NCBI GenBank assembly: GCA_030598065.1
Contig: JAUVQR010000003.1
Span: 1-27,564, forward strand
Direction: 5' to 3'
Length of the DNA stretch: 27,564 nucleotides
From: Planctomycetota bacterium
Lineage (GTDB): Bacteria; Planctomycetota; Brocadiia; Brocadiales; Bathyanammoxibiaceae
Below are positions 15,631 through 25,173 of the stretch, piece by piece (the stretch's first letter is position 1; each line of letters opens with the position of its first letter). The notes below the pieces were generated by a model that saw only the letters and a program-made list of their open reading frames with translations, ran no database searches and had not been told where the DNA came from. The translations under genes were made by a program, and so were the position numbers.

Positions 15631-16197
15631 TTATTGCCTGGCGGTCTGGATGAGGGCCATTGCCTCAGCCCTGGTGGCGGAGTTCTCCCTGAATATGCCC
15701 CTGACGACCGAGGTCTGAACCTTTGTTCCCGGTTTCTTCACCCCTCGCATGGTCATGCACAGGTGTTCGGCCTGTATCACCACCATCACCCCTTTGGGCC
15801 GCAGCGTGTCCATGATGCTGTCGGCGATGTTGGTGGTGAGGCGCTCCTGTATCTGCAGCCTCTTGGCGTGGAGCTCTACGACGCGGGCAAGCTTGCTTAT
15901 GCCCGTGATGCGGCCCGCCTCGGGTATGTAGGCCACATGGGCCATGCCGATAAAGGGCAAGACGTGGTGTTCACAGGTGGAGTAAAAAGGCAGGTCTCTA
16001 AGCAGCACTATCTCGTCGTGGCCGGTTTCTTGCAATACCTTTATCTCTTTGCCCGGGTCAACCCCGATACCGCCGAATATCTCTTCGCACATCTCGGCCA
16101 CCCGCTTCGGGGTGTCCTGCAGGCCGGGACGTTTGGGGTCTTCGCCGATGCCTTCCAGAAACAGGCGCATGCCCTTCATTATCTTTTCACGATCCAT
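15631..16197 (-). CDS. folE: GTP cyclohydrolase I, mirror copy
   Basis: Protein identical to the left-arm FolE, with zinc ligands Cys75, His78 and Cys147 kept. No silent differences were noticed, unlike what an old duplication would show. Confidence 0.9.
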   Translation of the reverse strand: MDREKIMKGMRLFLEGIGEDPKRPGLQDTPKRVAEMCEEIFGGIGVDPGKEIKVLQETGHDEIVLLRDLPFYSTCEHHVLPFIGMAHVAYIPEAGRITGISKLARVVELHAKRLQIQERLTTNIADSIMDTLRPKGVMVVIQAEHLCMTMRGVKKPGTKVQTSVVRGIFRENSATRAEAMALIQTARQ

Positions 16198-16216
16198 AAG
16201 ATTCTATGCCTTATTC

Positions 16217-17089
16217 TTAAAGGAGGCCGTAGTCCTTAAGTGCCTTGGTTAGCTGCTGCTTGTGCGCTTCTGTCATCTCGCAGAGGGGCAGCCTGAGTTC
16301 TCCATTTAGCCTTCCCAGTATCTGCATGGCCGTCTTAACCGGGATAGGGTTGGTTTCTATAAACAGGGCCTTCGCCAGGGGGTAGAACTTATCGTGCATC
16401 TCTCTGGCGGCTTCCGTTCCCAGTTGTCCGCCAAGGAAGCCTCGTATCATTGCGCTGGTCTCTTTTGGTATGATGTTGGCCATTACGGATATTACGCCCT
16501 TCCCGCCGATTGAGAGTATGGGGAGTATCAGGGAGTCTTCTCCGGAAAGTACCGTTATGTCGCACAGCCGGGTGATTGCGCTGATCTGGTCAAGGCTGCC
16601 GCTAGCCTCTTTTATCGCGACGATGTTCTTGAATTCGGCAAGCCGGGCAACCGTCTCGGGAGACGTCGACACACCGGTCCTGGAGGGCACGTTATAGAGG
16701 ACAATCGGTATGTCCGCTTCCTCGGCCAGTATCTTGAAATGTCTGTATAGCCCCTCTTGCGTCGGCTTGTTATAGTAGGGTGTGATGACCAGCGCCCCGT
16801 CCGCGCCCGCCTTGCTCGCGTACCTTGTCAGCTTCAACGCCTCTTTGGTGTTATTGGACCCCGTGCCGGCTATTACGGGTATTCGACCCTGAACCTTCTG
16901 GACTACTTCAGAGATTATTTTTTCGTGCTCTTCATGCGATAAGGTCGGCGATTCTCCCGTGGTGCCGCAGGGGACGATTGCGTTGGTGCCTTCACGCACG
17001 TGGAACTCTACCAACTCTTTCAGCTTCTCGTAGTCTACTTCTCCGTTCTTGAATGGTGTGACCAGTGCCACTATTGAGCCAGTGAACAT
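16217..17089 (-). CDS. dapA: 4-hydroxy-tetrahydrodipicolinate synthase, mirror copy
   Basis: Protein identical to the left-arm DapA (Thr43/44, Tyr132, Arg137, Lys160), with the same AGGAG ribosome site mirrored at 17097-17101. Confidence 0.9.
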   Translation of the reverse strand: MFTGSIVALVTPFKNGEVDYEKLKELVEFHVREGTNAIVPCGTTGESPTLSHEEHEKIISEVVQKVQGRIPVIAGTGSNNTKEALKLTRYASKAGADGALVITPYYNKPTQEGLYRHFKILAEEADIPIVLYNVPSRTGVSTSPETVARLAEFKNIVAIKEASGSLDQISAITRLCDITVLSGEDSLILPILSIGGKGVISVMANIIPKETSAMIRGFLGGQLGTEAAREMHDKFYPLAKALFIETNPIPVKTAMQILGRLNGELRLPLCEMTEAHKQQLTKALKDYGLL

Positions 17090-17159
17090 CTACCTTCTCC
17101 TGTTTCGGCGTTTTTCTTTTTCATGGGTATCGCGTCTCGCAGTGAATTCCGGCGCGGGG

Positions 17160-17903
17160 CTAGCCGCCTGTCTTCGCCATTATACTATGCTTATATATCA
17201 GCTCCTTCATTTCTTCAACCGCTTTCTTGATACCCACGAAGACGGCCCTTGAGATGATGCTGTGGCCTATGTGCAGTTCCTCGGCGCCTATCTTCTCTAC
17301 GATGGGCCCGACGTTTTTGTAGGTGAGGCCGTGTCCGGCGTTCACTCTAAGGCCCAGTTCCCTTGAGAGCCCGGCGCCGGAGCGAAGTTTCTCGAGCATG
17401 TCCAGCTGTTGCGCTTCCGTTGTTGCGTTGGCGAACGCGCCGGTGTGGAGTTCCACAAACTCGGCCCCTGCGTCTCTGGAGGCCTGTATCTGCCGCGCCT
17501 CCGGGTCGATAAACAGGCTCACGGTAATGTTCTTTTCCCTGAACCGCTTGATAAGCGGCCCAAGGACCTTTGCCTGAGATACAACGTCGAGGCCGCCCTC
17601 CGTTGTGACCTCCTCCCTCTTTTCGGGCACGAAGGTGACCTGCGCCGGCTGCTCCGCCAGGGCCAGTTCTACTATCTCATCCGCCACGGACATCTCCAGG
17701 TTTAATTTTGTGAAGACGGTCTGCCTGAGCAGTTTCAGGTCTCTTTCATGTATGTGCCTGCGGTCTTCCCTGAGATGTATGGTGATAATATCGGCTCCGC
17801 CCAGGTCTGCCAGCGAGGCCGCCGTTACAGGGTCTGGCTCATACGTTCTTCTTGCCTGCCGGAGTGTGGCCACGTGGTCTACGTTGACGCCCAACTTGGT
17901 CAT
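17160..17903 (-). CDS. pdxJ: Pyridoxine 5'-phosphate synthase, mirror copy
   Basis: Protein identical to the left-arm PdxJ, with the same 4-bp ATGA overlap with ybbR. Confidence 0.9.
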   Translation of the reverse strand: MTKLGVNVDHVATLRQARRTYEPDPVTAASLADLGGADIITIHLREDRRHIHERDLKLLRQTVFTKLNLEMSVADEIVELALAEQPAQVTFVPEKREEVTTEGGLDVVSQAKVLGPLIKRFREKNITVSLFIDPEARQIQASRDAGAEFVELHTGAFANATTEAQQLDMLEKLRSGAGLSRELGLRVNAGHGLTYKNVGPIVEKIGAEELHIGHSIISRAVFVGIKKAVEEMKELIYKHSIMAKTGG

Positions 17904-18892
17904 TTCTTTGCGCCTTTTTCCGCCGTGATGTCCAGCTGCATCTCCGGCAGCGGACTGTCCAACTCTACCATCGGAGGCAGTTTGCAGATGATGGGCTGTT
18001 TATATGGCCCGGGCGGTTTGAGCTCGCTTACGTCTATGTATACGTCGGGCGGGCCCAGTTTATCTAACGTCGACTTCGGCCCCTTTATCTTCAGGTTTAT
18101 GAATTTCTGCTTCAGTTCTACCTTATACGGGAAACCGGGCGGCTCCAGGAGTTTGACCCTTGTCTTCTCGAACTCCTTATTTACCAGTTCCTCCACGATG
18201 TCGAACCAGACGTTGATGACCCCTTCGCACTCTACAGGTGCGGTTATGACCTTATCGCCACTGGTTATCGTGACTCTTTGTTCAAGCGGTACCTGCCACG
18301 GGAAGGTGCGGTTCTGGTCGGGGGTTATGTTAGATATGTTAATTGGCAGTGTTTTTATCGTCGTGGCGTCTTTGAGGACGTTGGCCGGTCCCACTACCTG
18401 TACCTCAAACGGAAAGAAGAACTCCCCTGAGGTCATGTAACCCGGTGTGGGTTCGCCCCGTTTCTGGAGCTCTACCGTCAGGGTTTTTGTCTCTCGTTTA
18501 ACCAGGGAGATTTTTATCCTATTCGGTCTTACAAAGTCCAGATTGACCTCTGTGGGTAGGTTGAAGCTCCTCTTGTCCAGAATTACCAATTCCTCAATGA
18601 CGTCTTGGGATTCTTTGTCCTCAATGTATACCGAGCATCTGGCGGTTATCTTTCTCTCTCCGACCAGTCCTGATACGTAATCGATGCTGCTTTTCGGGCC
18701 TTTCAGCCTTATGTAAACGGTATTTGTGGACTGATTGAGCAACGTATACTCCTGGGGGAAAGAAACCTCCAGCGGCACCATACAGGCAAGTTCACCGGTA
18801 TATTTCCCGGTGGCGAATAGCCAGAGCGCCAGGGCCATTGAGAGGGCCATCAGTTTTGCGCCAAGGTTGCTTGCCAGTGTCTCTTTGAGCAA
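17900..18892 (-). CDS. ybbR: YbbR-domain CdaA regulator, mirror copy
   Basis: Protein identical to the left-arm YbbR protein, with the same TTG start and hairpin-embedded ribosome site (18895-18907). Confidence 0.82.
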   Translation of the reverse strand: MLKETLASNLGAKLMALSMALALWLFATGKYTGELACMVPLEVSFPQEYTLLNQSTNTVYIRLKGPKSSIDYVSGLVGERKITARCSVYIEDKESQDVIEELVILDKRSFNLPTEVNLDFVRPNRIKISLVKRETKTLTVELQKRGEPTPGYMTSGEFFFPFEVQVVGPANVLKDATTIKTLPINISNITPDQNRTFPWQVPLEQRVTITSGDKVITAPVECEGVINVWFDIVEELVNKEFEKTRVKLLEPPGFPYKVELKQKFINLKIKGPKSTLDKLGPPDVYIDVSELKPPGPYKQPIICKLPPMVELDSPLPEMQLDITAEKGAKK

Positions 18893-18893
18893 G

Positions 18894-19694
18894 TCAGGAG
18901 TCTCCTGAGTTTCTGTTATTGCCTTTTAGCAGTTGGTCCAGGGTGTTTTTCAGGCCTTTTTCGTCAAGGCCACTTGTAATGTGTCCCTTTACGGCCACGG
19001 AAATGACTCCGGTCTCTTCCGAAACGATGATGGAGATAGCATCGGTTTCTTCGGTAAGGCCCATGCCGGCCCTGTGGCGCGTGCCGAAGGCCTTATCTAT
19101 TGTGGGGTTGTCGCTGAGCGGCAGCAGGCACCCGGCGGCCACTATCTTTTGCTCCTGTATTATAATCGCCCCGTCATGAAGCGGCGAACCGGGCCAGAAG
19201 ATGGTGTTTATCAGGTCGCTCGAGATATTTGCGTCTACGCGTGTGCCCGCCTCTATGAAATGGTCAAGTCCCACCCTTCTTTCTATGGCAATTATCCCTC
19301 CGAGCTTGTTCTTGGCCAGAATGGCGGCAGCCTTCACAACCTCGTCCAGTATGCTGTATTCACCCTTGGAGAAGATCTCCAGGAACGGATTTTCTCCAAG
19401 CCGGACCAGCGCACGGCGCAGTTCCGGCTGAAAGAGTATGATGAACGGAAGCGTGATCATGGGCAGAAATTCCGTGAGCAGCCAGTCTACCGTGTACAAC
19501 TGAAGCTTGCGTACGATAAAGAGCAGTATTACCGTGGCAATGACCAATACGAACACCAGGCCCCTCATGACCCCTACACCACGCGTACCCTGCAGAAAAC
19601 GGAGCACGAAGTATAGCATCAAGAATATGATAAATATCTCTACGGCCGCTTTAAAGGCCACAAAGAAATCTATGTCTTCAAAGAATGTTTCCAT
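18894..19694 (-). CDS. cdaA: Diadenylate cyclase CdaA, mirror copy
   Basis: Protein identical to the left-arm CdaA, with the DGA and RHR motifs intact and the same 1-bp spacing to ybbR. Confidence 0.9.
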   Translation of the reverse strand: METFFEDIDFFVAFKAAVEIFIIFLMLYFVLRFLQGTRGVGVMRGLVFVLVIATVILLFIVRKLQLYTVDWLLTEFLPMITLPFIILFQPELRRALVRLGENPFLEIFSKGEYSILDEVVKAAAILAKNKLGGIIAIERRVGLDHFIEAGTRVDANISSDLINTIFWPGSPLHDGAIIIQEQKIVAAGCLLPLSDNPTIDKAFGTRHRAGMGLTEETDAISIIVSEETGVISVAVKGHITSGLDEKGLKNTLDQLLKGNNRNSGDS

Positions 19695-19697
19695 TTG

Positions 19698-20897
19698 TTA
19701 TTCTCGTTTAATTGCGTCGGTGACGGCGGCTACCTGTACCGCTTCGCGCACTTCGTGTACCCTTACGATCTTGGCGCCCTTTTCTATGGCCAGCGCGACG
19801 CTGGCAAGGGTTGCATGCGTTATGCTATCGGCGTCCAGCGTCCCGTTTTGACGCAACGGTTTCAGGATGTGTTTGATGAAACCCTTGTTTGAGGTGCCGA
19901 CCATAATAGGCAGTCCCAGTGACCTGAGTTCGCTCAGGCGGCGCAGCACCTCCAGCGATTGTCCGGGGCTCTTGCCGAAGCCTATACCGGGGTCTATTAT
20001 TATATTGGCCTCGTTTACGCCCGCACTGACCGCCTCATCGGCCTTCTTCCTTATAAAGAGCGCAATCTCAGCAAGCAGGTCCTTGTATGCCGGGTTTCTG
20101 GGCATACGATGGGGTCTGCCCTTTATGTGCATAATGACTACCGGCGCACCGGCGGATGCTACCACCCTGGCCATGTCTTTGTCAATGAAACCGCTGATAT
20201 CGTTTACGATTTGCGCCCCTGCCTCAAGCGCCTTCTCTGCAACGCCGGCGCGGTAGGTGTCAACTGATATGGGCACCTTTGCGTGGCCGGCAAGTTCTTT
20301 TATCACGGGTATTATCCGTCCAAGCTCTTCCTCCCGTGAAACCGGCTGAGAGCCCGGTCTGGTTGACACGCCGCCGACGTCTATTATGCCGGCCCCTTCT
20401 TCTATCAACCGGAGACCGTGGGCCACGGCCTTTTCCGTTTCGAAATACCGGCCCCCATCATAAAAGGAGTCCGGTGTGACGTTGAGGATGCCCATCACAC
20501 AGGTTCTCTGCCCGAGCTTCAGCATACCCCCGCCGTGACTCAGGCTGAAGCGATTTTTCCGGTATCTACGGATTGTATCTTCCAGGGTGCCCAGAACATG
20601 TTCCAGACCTGTCCCTGCGTTACCGGAACCGGACGCGGTTCGTCTGAAGGCGTCTTCATTGACGGACAAAAGCGTAGAACCGGGCCTGTCGTTGACCTCG
20701 GCATGCAGTCTCCCCCCCGCGCCTGAAGCCCACCTTGAGAGTAGATTGCGGTCCCTCCCGCTTAAATCGTCAAGGCTTATGGTGTAGAGCGTACCGTCTC
20801 CGGCGTCCTTACGGCGGGGCCTCTTCTCCGCTCCGTATGGGGCGTAAGGGCTGACCGCAACCACTCTGGGATTATATCTTGTCAGAAGGCTTACCAA
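19698..20897 (-). CDS. folP: Dihydropteroate synthase, mirror copy
   Basis: Protein identical to the left-arm FolP, including the N-terminal extension and the Val177 and Asn337 variants. Confidence 0.88.
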   Translation of the reverse strand: MVSLLTRYNPRVVAVSPYAPYGAEKRPRRKDAGDGTLYTISLDDLSGRDRNLLSRWASGAGGRLHAEVNDRPGSTLLSVNEDAFRRTASGSGNAGTGLEHVLGTLEDTIRRYRKNRFSLSHGGGMLKLGQRTCVMGILNVTPDSFYDGGRYFETEKAVAHGLRLIEEGAGIIDVGGVSTRPGSQPVSREEELGRIIPVIKELAGHAKVPISVDTYRAGVAEKALEAGAQIVNDISGFIDKDMARVVASAGAPVVIMHIKGRPHRMPRNPAYKDLLAEIALFIRKKADEAVSAGVNEANIIIDPGIGFGKSPGQSLEVLRRLSELRSLGLPIMVGTSNKGFIKHILKPLRQNGTLDADSITHATLASVALAIEKGAKIVRVHEVREAVQVAAVTDAIKRE

Positions 20898-21388
20898 TCT
20901 CTCTCCATTAGATTCACGATCTTTCGCGCAACGTTTACAAACGACTTTATCTCTCCTGTCTTGACGTCTTCGTTCTTTGTCGCGATGAACTCTGCCGATG
21001 CCTTCACCTTATACTTGTCTATTATGGCCCTGCCGGTTCTCTGGTCAGTCCAGGAGAAGCGTACGGCAGTGGACACACTGCTTTCTATGACTTCCGCGTC
21101 TGGGCTCTCGATTAGCACACGTTCTCTAACAGACACAATTGACCCAAAAAGGATGGAGTCGGCGTGCTTTTTGTCTACAATCTTGAGTCGCGTCCTCAAT
21201 AGTATCTCTTCTTTTATAGCCTTGGTGAGGTCGAATTCAAGGTCGCGACGAAAGGTCTCGTTGTCAAAGATTTTTATGTATATGCTCCGGACGTTTTGCT
21301 CGAGGAGCGAACGGGAGGTGTAACCGCACCCTGACAGCAAGGTCGCCAATATCAATAACGCAAGATATTTCTCACTTCTTGACGGCAT
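20891..21388 (-). CDS. lptE: LPS-assembly lipoprotein LptE, mirror copy
   Basis: Protein identical to the left-arm LptE, with lipobox LLSGC and the same overlaps with both neighbours. Confidence 0.82.
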   Translation of the reverse strand: MPSRSEKYLALLILATLLSGCGYTSRSLLEQNVRSIYIKIFDNETFRRDLEFDLTKAIKEEILLRTRLKIVDKKHADSILFGSIVSVRERVLIESPDAEVIESSVSTAVRFSWTDQRTGRAIIDKYKVKASAEFIATKNEDVKTGEIKSFVNVARKIVNLMERDW

Positions 21389-22301
21389 TAATCTTCTTCA
21401 GAAAGTCGATTGTGTCCTGTGATTTTCCCGCCCACCGAGTGTTGGGGAACCTTTTTGTTATTCTGTTTAAGTAAATCATCGCCGCCGCGGGTTTCTTTTT
21501 GCGAAGATAGAATTCGGCAATCGAGTACTGTTTTTGAGCAATGAGCCCTTCCACTTCGTGGATCTTGGCCTTAGCTTCGTCCACGCGGGTGCCGTTCGGG
21601 TAGCTTCCAATGTACTCCTCGAATCCGTCTCGGGCCTTCCAGAGGTTTTCCATGTCCCTGTCCCTGCGTGCCTCAAGACTCAGCTTGGACAGCGGTATAC
21701 GGTACAGAGAGTATGGCGCCCACGCGCTCCTGGGGTAATTCTCCAGGACGGCCCGGTACGCCGCTTCGGCGCTTACGAAGTCCTCCGCAAGGAAATACGC
21801 GTTCGCAATCTTTACCTGAGAATCGGCCGCCAGAGGGCCCTGGGGGTTGTGTTCTATAATTGTCTCGAATATGATTACGGAGGCCGTCGGCTTTTCCTGC
21901 ATGAGTGCCGTCCCCGCTTCGAACTCTTTTTGATGTATCAGCCCCGTTATCCTGATTCCCGGAAATTTCTCAAGGAGCCTCTCGTAGGCCTTGAAGGCCT
22001 TTTTGTATTTGCCGGCCAGGTAATAGGCCTGTCCGATGTTGAAATGGCAAGGCTCGGCGAGGTCCGAGTCCGGGTGTTCCTTCAATATGGACTCAAACAC
22101 CTTTACCGAGCTTTCATAATTACCAGACAGCATCATTGAGACGGCAAGCTTGTAGCGCTGGTCAGGGACTTTGGGGTTTAAATCCAACGGGTCTATCCAA
22201 CCCGTGCCCTTGTTCCAAACCCACTCCGCATGCGCGCCGGGTGTGGAGAGCAGTGAGACCGCGGCAAACAAAAACGGCAAGACGAGACGACGTAGTTTCA
22301 T
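21372..22301 (-). CDS. Exported TPR protein, BamD/CpoB-like, mirror copy
   Basis: Protein identical to the left-arm TPR protein, with the same signal peptide lacking a lipobox cysteine. Confidence 0.72.
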   Translation of the reverse strand: MKLRRLVLPFLFAAVSLLSTPGAHAEWVWNKGTGWIDPLDLNPKVPDQRYKLAVSMMLSGNYESSVKVFESILKEHPDSDLAEPCHFNIGQAYYLAGKYKKAFKAYERLLEKFPGIRITGLIHQKEFEAGTALMQEKPTASVIIFETIIEHNPQGPLAADSQVKIANAYFLAEDFVSAEAAYRAVLENYPRSAWAPYSLYRIPLSKLSLEARRDRDMENLWKARDGFEEYIGSYPNGTRVDEAKAKIHEVEGLIAQKQYSIAEFYLRKKKPAAAMIYLNRITKRFPNTRWAGKSQDTIDFLKKINAVKK

Positions 22302-23038
22302 ATCGCAACCCTCCGCGTCTCCAAAGGCCTGCTCAGCACGCCGGTGATGCAGCCCCGGCTTAGCGACACGAGTTCCTCCGATATGCCGTTGGGCAGGTGG
22401 AGGCGGTCCCAGGTCGCAGTGCTGGCGTTTGCCAAAAAGACGGCCGCCCGGATTGTGCCCGGTGAGAGAGTCCGGAAGGTTTTCCGCCCATTACACCTTT
22501 CACATAATAGCCCGCTGTCAACGGGGCTGAACACCGCAGCGGTACTTTCCGTGAGGTTTCTGCCGCAATTGGCGCACTCCTCTAACTCCGGCAGGCAACC
22601 GATAAGCTTTAGCGTCTGCAACTCAAAGGCACGCAGGGCGACCTCTGTGCGTTTGGTTGAAGAGAGACTGGCAAAGGTGTCCAGTATCAGGTCGAAGAGG
22701 GGTTCGCTCCTGTCCCCTTCCTCGGTGAGCATGTCCGCCAATTCCGCGACGTGACAGGCCGCGTAGAACCGTTCCACGTCCTTCCTGAAGGCCGGGAAGT
22801 CGTGGATTGGCTCCCATTCCGTCAGCAGGTTGAGTCCCGTGCCGCCCTTTTGTAACAGGATTACTTCCATGTGTGAGAAGAGGTCGACGGAGCCCCTCAG
22901 TTTTTTCTCTATACGCTTAGACCCCTTCGCAAGGGCGCGGATCTTTCCGCGGCTTCTGGTATAGAGCGTGGCAATCTGGCTTGAGTTGCTGTAATCGCGC
23001 CTCTTCAGTGTGATAGCATGTGTCTTGCAAAAATCCAT
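22298..23038 (-). CDS. recO: DNA repair protein RecO, mirror copy
   Basis: Protein identical to the left-arm RecO, including both CxxC pairs of the zinc ribbon. Confidence 0.88.
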   Translation of the reverse strand: MDFCKTHAITLKRRDYSNSSQIATLYTRSRGKIRALAKGSKRIEKKLRGSVDLFSHMEVILLQKGGTGLNLLTEWEPIHDFPAFRKDVERFYAACHVAELADMLTEEGDRSEPLFDLILDTFASLSSTKRTEVALRAFELQTLKLIGCLPELEECANCGRNLTESTAAVFSPVDSGLLCERCNGRKTFRTLSPGTIRAAVFLANASTATWDRLHLPNGISEELVSLSRGCITGVLSRPLETRRVAI

Positions 23039-23046
23039 AACGTTCC

Positions 23047-23718
23047 TTATCTATTGTCCGTTGCGGCGTGTCCGGTATGGTTTCTGAGGGTGAGCACCGC
23101 ACCGTAGAGGTAGAGCAACCCGGAGTAGGCCGTAATGATGACCGTGAACCAGAGAGCGAAATCTACCCACAACCTGGCCCACAACACTCCGTTAAAATGG
23201 CCGGCGTAGAGTAGGAGCGAGCACAGGCTCGCGCACTGACCCACCATCTTCCACTTACCCGCCGTACTGCCAGGGAATTTTATGCCCCTAAACTCCGCAT
23301 AGCCTCTAAGGACGCCTATAACCACCTCACGCACCACAATCAGGACAACCATCCACGTCGCCATAACCGTCTGTGTGTATAGAATAAGTACGATGAAACC
23401 GCCGCAAATGATTATCTTATCGACCAGAGGGTCCGCTATCCTCCCGAAATCACTTGTCAGCCCCCTTTTTCTTGCAAGGTACCCGTCGAAGTAGTCGGTT
23501 GCCGTGGCGATGACTAACACGATTAGCGCCAGGTCAAACAAGCTGTGGGAAAGTATGAAAAAGAACAGTATTCCCATAAAAAACCGTAATACGGTCAACA
23601 GGTTGGGCAGGCCGGCATAGTTCTCCAGGACAAGCAGATAGTAAAGCGGCGCCAACAGCAATTTAATGCCCCACCACCTGTTTGCCTGCAGGTAATTACT
23701 CCATACAATTTGCGACAA
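23047..23718 (-). CDS. pgsA: Phosphatidylglycerophosphate synthase, mirror copy
   Basis: Protein identical to the left-arm PgsA, with the same TTG start and the same doubt about its N-terminus (alternative start at 23661). Confidence 0.83.
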   Translation of the reverse strand: MSQIVWSNYLQANRWWGIKLLLAPLYYLLVLENYAGLPNLLTVLRFFMGILFFFILSHSLFDLALIVLVIATATDYFDGYLARKRGLTSDFGRIADPLVDKIIICGGFIVLILYTQTVMATWMVVLIVVREVVIGVLRGYAEFRGIKFPGSTAGKWKMVGQCASLCSLLLYAGHFNGVLWARLWVDFALWFTVIITAYSGLLYLYGAVLTLRNHTGHAATDNR

Positions 23719-25030
23719 GGTTGTATCCCTCTTGATCTGTGATTGTTATCATTTTAAACGTGCCCGGCGACAACCCTGTGCCGCGCACCGAAACGTGGCT
23801 GTCCACCTCCGGGGCGTCCCTGTACGAACGGGCGAGCCATCCCTCTCCGCCTTCGTGCGCAGCGTCTACAAGCACCTCCATGGCGTGCCCCACGAGGCGC
23901 TCATTATTCTTGAAATTTATTCCCTGTTGAAGGGTCATTACCTCGGCAAGCCTGCGGCGCTTATCCGGCTCGCTGACGTGGCCCTTGAAGGCGGCCGCGG
24001 GAGTATCTTCCTCTCTCGAATACGTAAACGCGCCGAGCCTTTCAAAGGCCGTCTCTTCAAGGAACTCGAGTAACTCTCCGAACTCTCCTTCGCCCTCGCC
24101 GGGAAAACCTACTATCACGGTGGTACGCAGGTACAGGTCCGGAATCTCTCCGCGCAGCCGCCGTATCAGTTCCTCCACCCGGGAACGTGTAACCTGCCTG
24201 CCCATCGACTGCAGCATCTTGTCGTTTATGTGTTGTATAGGCAGGTCTATGTACTTGACCACCTTCTCATTTTTGGCTATTTCCCTGATAAGGCCGGCGT
24301 AGAAGTGGGCGGGGTGCGCGTAGAGTAGCCTTATCCACCTTAAGGAGCTTATTTCCGAGAGCATTCTAAGCAGTTCGTGCAGACGCTGACGCCCGTACAG
24401 GTCGATGCCGTACATGGTGCTGTCTTGCGCTATCAGGTTTAACTCTCTGGCGCCACCGGCGGCCAGCTGTTCAGCCTCCTTGGAGATGTCCTCCAGAGGC
24501 CGGCTGACGAACGGGCCTCGTATCTCGGGTATGGCGCAATAACTGCAACTGTTGTCACAGCCCTCGGATATTTTCAGGTATGCGTAATGTGTGGGTGTCA
24601 GGCGGATGCGTGATTCGTCACGCCCGTTGCATGAGCCGTTGGCCGCTCCTTCATGCGGCATTATGCCCGAGAGTTCGGCTATCTTATCGAAGTTTTCGAG
24701 TTTGACCACATGGTCAATCTCCGGTATTTCCTTTATAAGCTCCTCTTCGTAACGCTCGGCAAGGCAGCCGGTTACGATGAGTTTCTCCAGTCCGCATTCC
24801 TCCTTGAGTTTCGCCAGCTCGAGGATGGTATTTATTGACTCCTCCTTGGCGTCCTGGACAAAGCCGCAGGTATTGACGATAAGGACGTCGGCCGTCTCCG
24901 GGTCCTGACAGAAGGTGACTTCTCCGTGCGCCAGCCTGCCCAAGATTTTTTCAGAGTCTACAAGGTTCTTTGAGCAACCCAGGCTTATAAGGGCTATCTT
25001 CGGTGTCTTTGTCTCTGTCTCTGTATCCAT
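23696..25030 (-). CDS. rimO: Ribosomal protein S12 methylthiotransferase, mirror copy
   Basis: Protein identical to the left-arm RimO, with all six cluster cysteines kept. Confidence 0.92.
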   Translation of the reverse strand: MDTETETKTPKIALISLGCSKNLVDSEKILGRLAHGEVTFCQDPETADVLIVNTCGFVQDAKEESINTILELAKLKEECGLEKLIVTGCLAERYEEELIKEIPEIDHVVKLENFDKIAELSGIMPHEGAANGSCNGRDESRIRLTPTHYAYLKISEGCDNSCSYCAIPEIRGPFVSRPLEDISKEAEQLAAGGARELNLIAQDSTMYGIDLYGRQRLHELLRMLSEISSLRWIRLLYAHPAHFYAGLIREIAKNEKVVKYIDLPIQHINDKMLQSMGRQVTRSRVEELIRRLRGEIPDLYLRTTVIVGFPGEGEGEFGELLEFLEETAFERLGAFTYSREEDTPAAAFKGHVSEPDKRRRLAEVMTLQQGINFKNNERLVGHAMEVLVDAAHEGGEGWLARSYRDAPEVDSHVSVRGTGLSPGTFKMITITDQEGYNLVANCME

Positions 25031-25065
25031 GGCTCTTGTCCAAAAAGACGTAGTGGTCCAGCCTT

Positions 25066-25137
25066 GGCCTCGAGGGCCTCAGCCCGAAGGCCTGCTCGAC
25101 ATTTTATCCGTAGGGACACGTTGTAATGTGCCCCTAC
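25066..25137. repeat. REP/MITE-like palindromic units, mirror copy
   Basis: Exact reverse complement of 2428-2499; the strong hairpin is at 25110-25137. Being a mirror image, it is not independent evidence that the element is repeated in the genome. Confidence 0.5.
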
Positions 25138-25173
25138 TCCGGCGCCGTGCCGCAGTAAATATTTTCCGGATGT